A stretch of 12,346 bases of DNA from Gammaproteobacteria bacterium (GCA_028871235.1 JAGWNO010000051.1:1-12346), one strand, 5' to 3'. Shown: positions 1 through 7,777, counted from the stretch's first letter. Program-made: numbers and translations. Notes: a model not told the origin generated them from the letters alone.

Positions 1-987
1 AAGTCCAACGTGGGATTTATCCCGACTCAGGGCGGCAACGACTATTTCACGCGATTGCAGAATGCCGAATCGCAGCAGCAGAATCTGCAAAACGCACTCG
101 ATACCGCAGAAGCCAATCGCGCAACGATTGAGCAGCAGATGCGTGCCATGGAGACCAACACCGCGTCGGCCGGGATAGATCCCCGCGTACAGCAGCTCGA
201 CCAGCAGATCGCCGTTTACCAGCAGAAGCTCAACGATCTTCTGCTGCGGTACACCGATGAATACCCCGATGTGGTCGCCCTCAAGGGCATGATCGCGCAG
301 CTGCTGACGCAGCGTTCAGCCCTGCAAAAGCAACAGTCCGGGTCGTCAACGATCGGCGTCGCATCGGACAACCCGGTCTACCAGGACATGCAGAAATCCT
401 TGTACACAGCTCAGGTGAATATTGGGACCTTGAAAACCCAGCTTGACTTGCAAAAACGGATGATAAAGGGCCTCAAGGGCAAGGTTGACCGGATCACCGA
501 CGTGCAAGCCAACCTGCAGCAGCTGACCCGCAACTATGATGTCACGCGGAAAAAATACGATGAACTGCTGGCGCGCCTGGACACCGCCAATATGTCCCAG
601 GACGCCTCGCATAGCGGCAACAATCTCAAGTTCCGACTGATAGACCCGCCCATCGTGCCGGTGCTGCCGGTGAGTCCGAAGCGCAGTCTGCTGCTGGCGG
701 TCGTATTGGTGATGGCGCTGGCCCTGGGGGGCGGCTTTGCGTTTTTCCTGCACCAGATCCGGCCGGTCTTCATGAATCTGAAGAGCATGAAGGAGATCAC
801 CGAATATCCCGTGCTTGGCGCTTTGAGCAAGGTCTGGTCGCCCGAGCAGCTGTTGTCGCACCGCCGGGGAATCATCGTCTTCGGCAGCATGCTGGGTCTG
901 TTGCTGGTGGTGGTCGCCACCGGGTTTTTCTTCCAGGCCCGGATCACCGGCCTGGTACAGCACATCTTCGTGATGGGTGTGACATGA
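1..987 (+). CDS. XrtA-type polysaccharide chain-length determinant (Wzz/Wzc-like), 5' truncated
   Basis: This is the C-terminal part of an inner-membrane polysaccharide co-polymerase. The reading frame is open from base 1, so the start and the first membrane segment lie outside the window and 328 residues are visible. Fragment residues about 15-115 and 145-195 are rich in Gln, Leu, Lys and Asp in a coiled-coil pattern, as in the periplasmic domain of Wzz/Wzc proteins. A YTDEYPDV segment near residue 84 resembles the family's conserved Pro-Asp motif. A proline-rich stretch (IDPPIVPVLPVSPKR, about 214-228) leads into a membrane helix at about 230-250, the classic Wzz C-terminal signature. A second hydrophobic helix lies at about 289-311. 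There is no kinase domain; the kinase is the next gene, which overlaps by four bases (ATGA). The family is known to set polymer length together with its tyrosine kinase. I assign the XrtA-associated subtype mainly from the neighbours. Confidence 0.88.
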   Translation, partial: KSNVGFIPTQGGNDYFTRLQNAESQQQNLQNALDTAEANRATIEQQMRAMETNTASAGIDPRVQQLDQQIAVYQQKLNDLLLRYTDEYPDVVALKGMIAQLLTQRSALQKQQSGSSTIGVASDNPVYQDMQKSLYTAQVNIGTLKTQLDLQKRMIKGLKGKVDRITDVQANLQQLTRNYDVTRKKYDELLARLDTANMSQDASHSGNNLKFRLIDPPIVPVLPVSPKRSLLLAVVLVMALALGGGFAFFLHQIRPVFMNLKSMKEITEYPVLGALSKVWSPEQLLSHRRGIIVFGSMLGLLLVVVATGFFFQARITGLVQHIFVMGVT

Positions 988-1895
988 GCATCATTGAAAA
1001 AGCCGCAGAAAAGCTCAAGACCCTCCAGTCCGAAGACCCGTCGGCACCGGAGGCGGTGTCAGCGTCCGATCAGACGGTTCCGCATGTTGCCGTGACTCCC
1101 AACGTGAAGCGCTTGCAGGATTGGGCCCGGGCACCCCAGGCCCCGGCGGAGGAAACCCCGCTATGGCATGTGGACCTTATGGCGCTCAAGCGTGTCGGCG
1201 TGATGCCTGGCGGCGATGCGGCCGCCCGGCTTGCCGATGAACTGCGGCGCATCAAGCGCCCGCTGCTTGCCACGGCTGCTGGCAAGGGCACCAGGCCGGT
1301 GGAAAACGGGCATCGGATCATGATTGCCAGTGCCGTGCCCGGCGAAGGCAAGACCTTCACGGCTCTCAACCTTGCCCTGAGTCTCGCCAAGGAGAAGGAT
1401 TTCGAAGTGCTGCTGGTGGATGGGGACATTCCGAAGTGCGACCTTACCCGGCTCTTCAAGCTGGAACGCCACGCGGGACTGATGGATGTGCTGACAGACG
1501 AGCAGCGCCGCCCGGAAGACGTGATCGTGCATACCGACTTGCCCGGCCTGATGCTGGTGCCGGTGGGACAGCGCAACCCGCTGGCTGCCGAACTCTTCGG
1601 CAGTCAGCGCATGGAACGCGTGCTGCAGGATTTCAGCGGCCGCAATCAGCGGCGGCTGCTGTTGTTCGACTCACCGCCGTTGCTTGCCACCTCCGAAGCC
1701 CAGGCCCTCGGCACGCATATGGGCCAGATCATTCTGGTGGTCGCCGCCAGCAGCACTCCGCAGCAGACCGTCAAGGCCGCCATCCAGACGCTGGATAAAG
1801 CCAAAGGCATCAGTCTCATCCTCAATCGCGCACAGCTGCTGGCGGGTGAGGACTATTACGGCAGTTACTACAGCCGCTACTACAAGGATCGTTGA
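984..1895 (+). CDS. XrtA-associated tyrosine autokinase (BY-kinase / CpsD-like)
   Basis: This 303-residue cytoplasmic protein is predicted to be the bacterial tyrosine kinase partner of the preceding chain-length determinant, controlling polymer length by cycles of autophosphorylation. The N-terminal 110 residues are a variable, Pro/Ala-rich region that opens with MSIIEKAAEKL, typical of this subgroup. The Walker A motif is SAVPGEGKT (about 116-124), the Walker A' motif is LLVDGDI (143-149), and Walker B is LLLFDSPP (225-232). The C-terminus carries a tyrosine cluster (Tyr291, 292, 295, 296, 299, 300), the expected autophosphorylation tail. After the Walker A' aspartates the sequence reads PKCDL, where the motif often has a proline in place of the cysteine. 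The start ATG overlaps the upstream stop, which suggests translational coupling. A ParA/MinD-type ATPase is unlikely given the Tyr tail and the context. Confidence 0.92.
   Translation: MSIIEKAAEKLKTLQSEDPSAPEAVSASDQTVPHVAVTPNVKRLQDWARAPQAPAEETPLWHVDLMALKRVGVMPGGDAAARLADELRRIKRPLLATAAGKGTRPVENGHRIMIASAVPGEGKTFTALNLALSLAKEKDFEVLLVDGDIPKCDLTRLFKLERHAGLMDVLTDEQRRPEDVIVHTDLPGLMLVPVGQRNPLAAELFGSQRMERVLQDFSGRNQRRLLLFDSPPLLATSEAQALGTHMGQIILVVAASSTPQQTVKAAIQTLDKAKGISLILNRAQLLAGEDYYGSYYSRYYKDR
1884..1889 (+). promoter_or_regulatory. Ribosome binding site that sets the start of the beta-barrel gene
   Basis: AAGGAT lies inside the last codons of the kinase gene. It is 7 bases before the in-frame GTG at 1897 and 5 bases before an out-of-frame ATG at 1895. 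The good Shine-Dalgarno match favours GTG 1897 over any upstream in-frame start, because the upstream reading is only the kinase gene in another frame and would have no signal peptide at its N-terminus. Confidence 0.6.
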
Positions 1896-1896
1896 T

Positions 1897-3474
1897 GTGG
1901 TGCGCACCCGAAGAACACGACGGACGGCATTTTTACCGGTAGTCGCGCTGCTCTGCTGGAGCGGCGGCGCGCTGATGGCACAGGGGATCGCGCAGGCGCC
2001 GCCCGCAACCCCGCCGACCGCCGGCGGCTACGGCAGCAGCAATCAGACGCCGGCCACGCAGAACCCGCCGGGAACCATCCCCCAGCCGACGCCCGCCACA
2101 CCCGGCGTGGTGACGGGCATCACCTTGGGGGAGCTGTACACCAGCAATCTCACGCTCACCCCGCCCGGTCAGCCGCAGCAGAGCGACCTGACAACCGAGA
2201 TCCAGCCCTTTCTGAAAGCCGCCTACAGCGCACCGCGGTTCTCCGGGCTGCTGGATTACAGCCTGCAGGGTTTCCTGTACCGCAGGCATCCCAACAACAA
2301 CCAGTATCGTCATAATCTCGACGCCCAGGGCACGCTGACGCTGTTGCCCGAGCACTTTTTCCTGGATGGCACAGCACTCTACAGCCAGCAGATCATCAAC
2401 AACGCCGCGCCGGCGGGCTCGGGGCAGTTCTTCGTCACCAACAACCGCGCCAACGCGGCCAGCAGCGTGCTCAGTCCCTATTGGATGCAGGACTTCGGTC
2501 GCGTCGGCAAGATGACCCTGCGCTACGGCCACGGACGCGTGGCCTACAACGACCACGGCATCTCCGGCACCTCCGGGAGCACGCTCTCCGGCGTATCCGA
2601 TGTCACGAGCAACAGCCTGCAGTTCGCCCTGGTCAGCCCCAGGGATATGACCTTGGGATGGGATCTCACCTATTACAACCAGCGCCTCGATCCGGATTTC
2701 GGACCCGGCATCGAATTCGGCGCGGCCACGCTCGGCACCTCGCTGCAAGTGAGCGGTTACACGCGGCTGCTGGCTGATGCGGGCCGCGAGAACAATTTCC
2801 TGCCCAATGGCACGGTGCAGAAACTCGGTGCCAGTTTCTGGGACGCCGGGTTTGAATGGTCGAACACCCTGAATGATTTCAAAATGCTGGTCGGACACCG
2901 TTTCTTCGGTCGCAGCTATCATCTTTCCTGGACTCACATGGCGGCCCTGCTCACCACTACCCTGAGCTATACCGAGCAGGCCACCGATTACAATCAGCAG
3001 CTGCTCGGGCGGGATCCGGAGGCGATGCTGGTCTCGCCGCTCGCCGTTCCCCAGATCCCCTCGCTGTTGCAGTCCCAGGTGTACCTCAGCAAGCGCGCGA
3101 CCGCCTCCGCGAGCTACCAGACTGTCCACAGCACGCTGACCGTCACCCTGTATGATGAATTGCGCACCTTCATCACCCTGAGCAACGGCCAGGAACGGGT
3201 GGCCGATGCGGATCTGTCCTGGCAGTTCGATATCGGAGTGTTCACCGCCCTGACACCCACGTTCGGCTGGCAGCGTTACAGCTTCCAGAACGGACAGGTC
3301 AACTACACTGCCTATGGGCAGCTGGCGCTGACACACCAGTTCAGTCCCGCCAGCAGCGCCAGCCTGCTGCTGCGCCGGGAATCGCGCAACGCCTATCCGG
3401 GGGCCATTACGACGCCCGGCCAGGGCACTTACCGGGTCAACCTGATCATGCTCCAATGGACTCATCTTTTCTGA
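1897..3474 (+). CDS. PEP-CTERM/XrtA system-associated outer-membrane beta-barrel protein
   Basis: This is a predicted secreted outer-membrane protein of 525 residues. I chose GTG 1897, one base after the kinase stop. It follows a good ribosome site and gives an Arg-rich n-region (residues 3-9), a hydrophobic core (about 11-28) and plausible cleavage near residues 28-32. A Pro/Gln/Thr-rich linker of about 40 residues follows. The rest is an alternation of amphipathic strands rich in Tyr, Gly, Ser and Thr, and the last residue is Phe (LQWTHLF), the usual signal for insertion by the BAM complex. Length, layout and position between the kinase and the ATPase fit the uncharacterised outer-membrane family of exosortase A loci (TIGR03016-like). 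A role in polysaccharide export or surface attachment is inference. The start region uses codons rare in this window (AGA, ACA, TTA, GTA). GTG 1900 is an equally readable alternative start. Confidence 0.85.
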   Translation: MVRTRRTRRTAFLPVVALLCWSGGALMAQGIAQAPPATPPTAGGYGSSNQTPATQNPPGTIPQPTPATPGVVTGITLGELYTSNLTLTPPGQPQQSDLTTEIQPFLKAAYSAPRFSGLLDYSLQGFLYRRHPNNNQYRHNLDAQGTLTLLPEHFFLDGTALYSQQIINNAAPAGSGQFFVTNNRANAASSVLSPYWMQDFGRVGKMTLRYGHGRVAYNDHGISGTSGSTLSGVSDVTSNSLQFALVSPRDMTLGWDLTYYNQRLDPDFGPGIEFGAATLGTSLQVSGYTRLLADAGRENNFLPNGTVQKLGASFWDAGFEWSNTLNDFKMLVGHRFFGRSYHLSWTHMAALLTTTLSYTEQATDYNQQLLGRDPEAMLVSPLAVPQIPSLLQSQVYLSKRATASASYQTVHSTLTVTLYDELRTFITLSNGQERVADADLSWQFDIGVFTALTPTFGWQRYSFQNGQVNYTAYGQLALTHQFSPASSASLLLRRESRNAYPGAITTPGQGTYRVNLIMLQWTHLF

Positions 3475-3478
3475 GGGA
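3473..3478 (+). promoter_or_regulatory. Ribosome binding site overlapping the preceding stop codon
   Basis: GAGGGA shares two bases with the TGA stop of the beta-barrel gene. Its GAGG core stands five bases before the ATG at 3482. Placing the site on the stop codon would let terminating ribosomes re-initiate on the ATPase gene. Confidence 0.55.
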
Positions 3479-3481
3479 CGT

Positions 3482-4534
3482 ATGTACGAAGCCTTTTACA
3501 AACTGAACGGCAAACCCTTTCAGCTCACCCCCGATCCCGATCTGCTGTTCCCCAGCAGGGGGCATAAGCGGGCCATGTCATACCTGCTCTACGGACTTGC
3601 GCAAGCGGAGGGCTTTGTGGTGATCACCGGCGCGGTGGGCACCGGAAAAACGCTGCTGGTGCAGGCGCTGCTCCACAAGCTGGCCAGCCGCCATATGGCC
3701 GTCGCCAACATCGCCTCCGCCAATCTGGACGGACCCGAGGTGCTGCCGGCGGTGGCTTCGGCGTTCAAACTGCCGTACGAGGGCCGCAGCAAGGAGGAGT
3801 TGCTGCAGGCGATCAAACGGCATCTGGTGTTCCTGCGCGCCAACCGCATCCGGGCGCTGCTGGTGGTGGACGAGGCCCAGACCCTGACGCCGGCGGCGCT
3901 GGAAGTCCTGAGAATCCTCTCGAATCTTGAGACCCATGGCATGGCGCTGCTGCAGATCATCATGGTGGGCCAGACGAAACTGCGGCGCGCGATCATCGCC
4001 AACAACATGGAACAGCTGCGCCAGCGCATCATCGTCTCCTACCAGCTCGATGCGCTGCTGCTGGAGGAAAGCGAGGCCTACATCCTGCATCGCCTGCGGG
4101 CGGTCGGTTGGAAAGATGATCCGCTGCTGTCACCCGGTCTATTTGTGCAAGTGCACCGCTCCAGCAGCGGTATCCCCCGCAGGATCAACCTGCTGATGGA
4201 CCGGCTGCTGCTATACGGCTATCTGGAGGAACGCCATACACTGGATCAACATGCCCTGGCGGTGGTGCTGGAGGAAATGCATGAGGAAATCGCGGGTGTA
4301 CCGGCGGCGCCGGAGACCCCCGAAGTGCAGAAGAGCACCTCTCATCGCCGCCGGGCCGGCATCTCGGAACGCATGAATCAGCTGATCGTGCTGGAGCAGC
4401 ACCTCAAGGACTTGCTGCGCCAGATGCAGGAGCACGTCAGACTGAAACAACAGCCCGAATCCGGTCCGTCCCCGAGGACCTCATCCGAAGTCACGCCCAT
4501 ACACGGGGTGCGGCACATTGGAACCAAGCGGTAG
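3482..4534 (+). CDS. XrtA-associated AAA ATPase (ExeA/GspA-like)
   Basis: This 350-residue P-loop ATPase opens with MYEAFYKLNGKPFQLTPDP, the characteristic N-terminus of ExeA-like and exosortase-associated ATPases. Walker A is GAVGTGKT (50-57) and Walker B is LLVVDEAQ (126-133). A sensor-1-like segment IIMVGQTKL lies at 159-167, an LRQRI arginine motif at 179-183, and SGIPRRIN at 229-236, close to the usual GGxPRxIN. After about residue 270 comes an Ala/Pro/Glu linker, then a probable coiled coil (about 293-325) and a polar tail. No membrane helix is visible, so the protein should be cytoplasmic or peripheral. By analogy with ExeA it may power assembly or placement of an envelope complex, probably the adjacent outer-membrane protein. 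That partnership is inferred only from synteny. The gene follows the beta-barrel gene after seven bases. Confidence 0.9.
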   Translation: MYEAFYKLNGKPFQLTPDPDLLFPSRGHKRAMSYLLYGLAQAEGFVVITGAVGTGKTLLVQALLHKLASRHMAVANIASANLDGPEVLPAVASAFKLPYEGRSKEELLQAIKRHLVFLRANRIRALLVVDEAQTLTPAALEVLRILSNLETHGMALLQIIMVGQTKLRRAIIANNMEQLRQRIIVSYQLDALLLEESEAYILHRLRAVGWKDDPLLSPGLFVQVHRSSSGIPRRINLLMDRLLLYGYLEERHTLDQHALAVVLEEMHEEIAGVPAAPETPEVQKSTSHRRRAGISERMNQLIVLEQHLKDLLRQMQEHVRLKQQPESGPSPRTSSEVTPIHGVRHIGTKR

Positions 4535-4545
4535 GACGAATAGCG

Positions 4546-5457
4546 ATGGTGTCCGCCGCCGACTCCCACATCGTCAATGCCATGACGGTGGACGTGGAAG
4601 ACTATTTTCAGGTCGCGGCCTTTGAAAAGTGCATTGCCCGCGCGGATTGGCACCGTTGGCCGCAACGGGTGGAGCGCAATACCCGGCGGGCGCTGGAACT
4701 CCTGGACCGTCACGGCGTAAAAGCCACGTTTTTCGCGCTCGGCTGGGTGGCGGAACGCTATCCCGCCCTGATGCGCGACATCGCCGGCTCCGGGCATGAG
4801 CTCGCCAGCCACGGCTATGGGCATGAGCGGCTTGCGAACCTCACGCGCCGGCAATTCCGGGAGCAGATCAGGGGCACGAAAAAACTCCTGGAGGACACCG
4901 CAGGCGGCGAGGTCCTGGGCTACCGTGCGCCCAGCTATTCGGTGGGCCCGGACAGTCTCTGGGCGCATGATGAATTGCGCGCCGCGGGCTACCGCTACAG
5001 TTCCAGCATCGTGCCCATCCATCATGATCTCTACGGCATGCCGCAGGCCCCGCGGTTTGCATTCTTCCCGGACGCGGCCGGATTACTGGAGATACCGGTG
5101 ACCACAGTCTCGCTGCTGGGGCGCAACTGGCCCTGCGGGGGAGGAGGATTCTTCCGGTTGTTGCCCTACCCGGTGTTTAAAGCGGGATTGCGGCGGGTCA
5201 ACCGGCGGGATGGATATCCGGGAGTCTTCTATTTTCATCCGTGGGAACTCGATCCGCAGCAACCGCGGGTGCCGGGCGTGTCTTTCAGAAACCGCGTGCG
5301 CCATTACCTGAACCTGAACCGCATGGCCGTGAAGCTGCATGCCCTGCTGCGGGATTTCCGCTTTGACCGCATGGACCGGATTTTTTTGCAAAGGACCGGC
5401 GAGCATTACCCCGTGGTGGTACTCAAAGACCTGCAGTTACACCCCAGGGGGGCGTGA
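4546..5457 (+). CDS. XrtA system polysaccharide deacetylase (NodB homology domain)
   Basis: This 303-residue protein is predicted to be a metal-dependent deacetylase that removes N- or O-acetyl groups from sugars of the polymer or its precursor. Motif 1 is MTVDVEDYF, with Asp16 and Asp19 in place of the canonical TFDDG aspartates. Motif 2 is SHGYGH, with His89 and His93 as the zinc ligands. Motif 3 is GYRAPSY (125-131), with Arg127. A late FHPWELDP motif (230-237) supplies the probable catalytic His231 region. This variant set is typical of exosortase-associated deacetylases (TIGR03006-like). There is no signal peptide, so it probably acts in the cytoplasm before export. The ATG at 4546 is preceded by AGGA at 4533-4536. 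An internal ATG at residue 13 is possible but has weaker support. The FemAB-like gene follows after three bases. Confidence 0.92.
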   Translation: MVSAADSHIVNAMTVDVEDYFQVAAFEKCIARADWHRWPQRVERNTRRALELLDRHGVKATFFALGWVAERYPALMRDIAGSGHELASHGYGHERLANLTRRQFREQIRGTKKLLEDTAGGEVLGYRAPSYSVGPDSLWAHDELRAAGYRYSSSIVPIHHDLYGMPQAPRFAFFPDAAGLLEIPVTTVSLLGRNWPCGGGGFFRLLPYPVFKAGLRRVNRRDGYPGVFYFHPWELDPQQPRVPGVSFRNRVRHYLNLNRMAVKLHALLRDFRFDRMDRIFLQRTGEHYPVVVLKDLQLHPRGA

Positions 5458-5460
5458 GCC

Positions 5461-6519
5461 ATGCTGAATGGCACGCACGCCGGCCCCTCCCGGGGTTGCC
5501 ACGTCAAACGCCTTGAACCCCCGGACGCGAACCGCTGGGACAGCTTCGTGCAGGCCTCGCCCCAGGCGACCTTCTTCCATCGTTCTGCCTGGTCGCGGGT
5601 CATAGAGCAGGCCTTTGGCCATCGTTGCCACTATATATATGCCGAAGATGCCGGGCAGATCACCGGCATCCTGCCGCTCGCGGAAATCAAAAGCCGGCTG
5701 TTCGGCCATGCCTTGATCTCCACCCCGTTCTGCGTGTACGGCGGGATCGCAGCAACTGACGAAGAGGTTGCAGCGCAGCTCCGGCAAGCAGCATGCCGGC
5801 TGGCGCAGGAGTTACGGGTGGAGTATCTGGAGCTGCGCAACCGCGCGCCGGATGCCTGCTCCTGGCTGGCCAAGGATCTGTACTTCACCTTCCGCAAGCC
5901 GCTGCACGCGGACCATGAGGCCAACTTCAAAGCCATTCCGCGCAAACAGCGGGCCATGGTTCGCAAGGGCATCGAGGCCGGTCTCAAGGCCGAGGCCTGT
6001 GCCGGGCTGGTGCAGTTTTATGACGTGTATGCCGAAAGCCTGCGCAATCTCGGCACTCCCGTCTTTGCCAGGAGATATTTCACTCTTCTGCGGGAGGCGT
6101 TTCCTGAGGATTGTGAAATCACGGTGGTGACGCACGATGAAAAACCCGTAGCCGCCGTCATGAGTTTCTACTTCCGGGACGAGGTGCTGCCCTATTACGG
6201 GGGCAGCACCGCGGCCGGACGCGAGGTGCAAGCCAACGACTTCATGTACTGGGCGGTGATGCAGAAGGCGGTGGAGCGGGGCGCGCGGCTTTTCGACTAC
6301 GGCAGAAGCAAGCGCGATACCGGCTCCTACCATTTCAAGAAACACTGGGGGTTTGAACCCGAACCGCTGCATTACCAGTATCAGCTGGTACGGGCAAAGA
6401 CCCTGCCGGATGTGAGCCCGGTCAATCCGAAGTACCGGCTGTTCATCAAGGCTTGGCAGCACCTGCCGCTTTCCGTGAGTCGCGTGGTCGGCCCCTGGAT
6501 CGCACGCAGCCTGGGATAG
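5461..6519 (+). CDS. FemAB family / GNAT-fold XrtA system-associated protein
   Basis: This 352-residue cytoplasmic protein belongs to the FemAB-like branch of the GNAT superfamily, whose characterised members transfer amino acids or acyl groups onto amino groups. The clearest signature is near the C-terminus: FDYGRSKRDTGSYHFKKHWG at 278-297, followed by LHYQY (303-307). This matches the family pattern DFGRS...G...FKxxWG...L.Y. The N-terminal half holds a first GNAT-like unit (about 14-145) with YIYAEDAGQITGILPLAEIK, and the second unit starts near residue 150. There is no signal peptide or membrane helix. AGGGGGG at 5446-5452 is a strong ribosome site for the ATG. The position directly after the deacetylase suggests that both modify the same sugar, but the donor and acceptor cannot be read from the sequence. 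The assignment to the XrtA-associated subgroup (TIGR03019-like) rests on length and context. Confidence 0.88.
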   Translation: MLNGTHAGPSRGCHVKRLEPPDANRWDSFVQASPQATFFHRSAWSRVIEQAFGHRCHYIYAEDAGQITGILPLAEIKSRLFGHALISTPFCVYGGIAATDEEVAAQLRQAACRLAQELRVEYLELRNRAPDACSWLAKDLYFTFRKPLHADHEANFKAIPRKQRAMVRKGIEAGLKAEACAGLVQFYDVYAESLRNLGTPVFARRYFTLLREAFPEDCEITVVTHDEKPVAAVMSFYFRDEVLPYYGGSTAAGREVQANDFMYWAVMQKAVERGARLFDYGRSKRDTGSYHFKKHWGFEPEPLHYQYQLVRAKTLPDVSPVNPKYRLFIKAWQHLPLSVSRVVGPWIARSLG

Positions 6520-6523
6520 AGTC

Positions 6524-7777
6524 ATGCGCGAGCTGCTGTTCCTGTGTCACCGGCTGCCGTACCCGCCCAACAAGGGCGACAAGATCCGTTCCTATCACCT
6601 GTTGCGCCATCTGGCGGAGAACTACCGTGTGCATCTCGGCACCTTCGTGGATGAGCCGGAGGACTGGCAGCATGTGGCGGCCGTCGAAAAACTGTGCGCC
6701 GGATCCTGCATCCGTCCCTTGAAGCCGCTGGCGGCGCGTCTCAGGGCTTTGATTGCACTGGCACGTGCCGAGCCGTTCACCGTGGCGTATTACCGCGACC
6801 GGAGCATGCAGCGTTGGGTGGACGGCGTGCTGTCGGCGGGGACGGTGGAAACCGTGGTGGCGTTTTCCTCGGGGATGGCGCCTTACCTGCTGCGCGGACG
6901 CGGACCGCGCCGCATCATGGATTTTGTCGACGTGGACTCCGACAAATGGCGTCAGTACGCGCAAACCCGCGGCGGCATCGCCGGCATGATCTACCGGCGC
7001 GAGGCCGGATATCTGGCGGATTTCGAACAGCGGATTGCCGCCGCATGCGATGCCAGCGTGTTCGTGTCCGGGCATGAAGCGGAATTTTTCCGGCAGCGGG
7101 TTCCCGGACTGTCCGCCAGGATCCATGGGATCCCCAACGGCGTGGATACCGAGTATTGGGACCCGGCGCTCGACTACCCCAATCCCTACGGGACGGCGGC
7201 GCCGGTGCTGGTGTTCGTGGGCGCCATGGACTACTGGGCCAATGCCGAGGGGGCGCAGTGGTTTGCCCGCACGGTCTGGCCGCGGATACATCGAGAGTTG
7301 CCGGCGGCACACTTTTATATAGTGGGGGCCAACCCCTCACGGCCGGTCCGGGCGCTCGCTGCGGTGGAGGGGATCGTGGTCACCGGCCGGGTCGCGGATG
7401 TGCGGCCCTATGTGCGTCACGCCCATGCCGTGGTCGCTCCCTTGCGCATCGCCCGGGGCATACAGAACAAGGTGCTGGAAGCGCTCGCCATGGGCAAAGC
7501 GCTGCTGGCGACCCCCCAGGCATACGAGGGCATCGAAGAATTCGCGGAACGCCCGGGTTGCATCAGCGATGCGCCCGAAATCCTGGCCGGCGAAGCGCTG
7601 CGCTGGCTCCGGGAAACCCGGCCGGCCGCATTTCCGGCGGTGCGCCAGCAGGTGCTCAGCCGCTACAACTGGCGGCGGATGCTTGCGCGGTTTGACAGTC
7701 TGCTTGAGGCCGCACCCGTCGCTGACCGGAGTGCGGCCGAATCCGGCGCCGCCCGGACCCGGGAGGCGTACCCGTGA
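6524..7777 (+). CDS. Exosortase A-associated glycosyltransferase, TIGR03087-like (GT-B fold)
   Basis: This 417-residue predicted cytoplasmic or membrane-peripheral glycosyltransferase should add one sugar to the lipid-linked repeat unit. The N-terminus LFLCHRLPYPPNKGDKIRSY (5-24) is the hallmark of this exosortase-linked group. The segment MDFVDVDSDKWRQYA (132-146) is also characteristic. The C-terminal Rossmann domain includes IPNGVDTEYWDP (203-214), LVFVGAMDYWAN (229-240) and RGIQNKVLEALAMGK (311-325), where the nucleotide-sugar site lies in GT4-like enzymes. The last 20 residues are a low-complexity Ala/Arg tail. The sugar donor and acceptor cannot be told from the sequence. The gene starts four bases after the FemAB-like gene, and its stop overlaps the exosortase start (GTGA). 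Confidence 0.9.
   Translation: MRELLFLCHRLPYPPNKGDKIRSYHLLRHLAENYRVHLGTFVDEPEDWQHVAAVEKLCAGSCIRPLKPLAARLRALIALARAEPFTVAYYRDRSMQRWVDGVLSAGTVETVVAFSSGMAPYLLRGRGPRRIMDFVDVDSDKWRQYAQTRGGIAGMIYRREAGYLADFEQRIAAACDASVFVSGHEAEFFRQRVPGLSARIHGIPNGVDTEYWDPALDYPNPYGTAAPVLVFVGAMDYWANAEGAQWFARTVWPRIHRELPAAHFYIVGANPSRPVRALAAVEGIVVTGRVADVRPYVRHAHAVVAPLRIARGIQNKVLEALAMGKALLATPQAYEGIEEFAERPGCISDAPEILAGEALRWLRETRPAAFPAVRQQVLSRYNWRRMLARFDSLLEAAPVADRSAAESGAARTREAYP
7761..7766 (+). promoter_or_regulatory. Ribosome binding site supporting a GTG start for exosortase
   Basis: GGGAGG, a near-complete match to the anti-Shine-Dalgarno sequence, sits seven bases before the GTG at 7774 and within the 3' end of the glycosyltransferase gene. 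It is the strongest ribosome site seen in the window and supports GTG as the true start. Confidence 0.65.

Noticed and set aside
443..466. TTGACT and TGATAA as a possible promoter in the chain-length gene
   Set aside because: The spacing is only 12 bases, too short for a sigma-70 promoter, and the site lies in the middle of a coding region.
1897..1990. Possible lipoprotein signal (Cys at residue 20 of the barrel protein)
   Set aside because: The residues before Cys20 are Ala-Leu-Leu, and a lipobox needs Gly, Ala or Ser just before the Cys. An ordinary signal peptide fits better.
1933..3465. Long open frame of 510 codons on the - strand, opposite the beta-barrel gene
   Set aside because: It is the mirror of a GC-rich coding region. 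It has no recognisable motif, signal peptide or ribosome site, and the + strand product has a signal peptide, strand pattern and terminal Phe.
5634..5641. AT-only run (alternating TA) in a GC-rich gene
   Set aside because: It encodes Tyr-Ile-Tyr within the FemAB-like protein. There is no accompanying promoter element or sign of foreign DNA around it.
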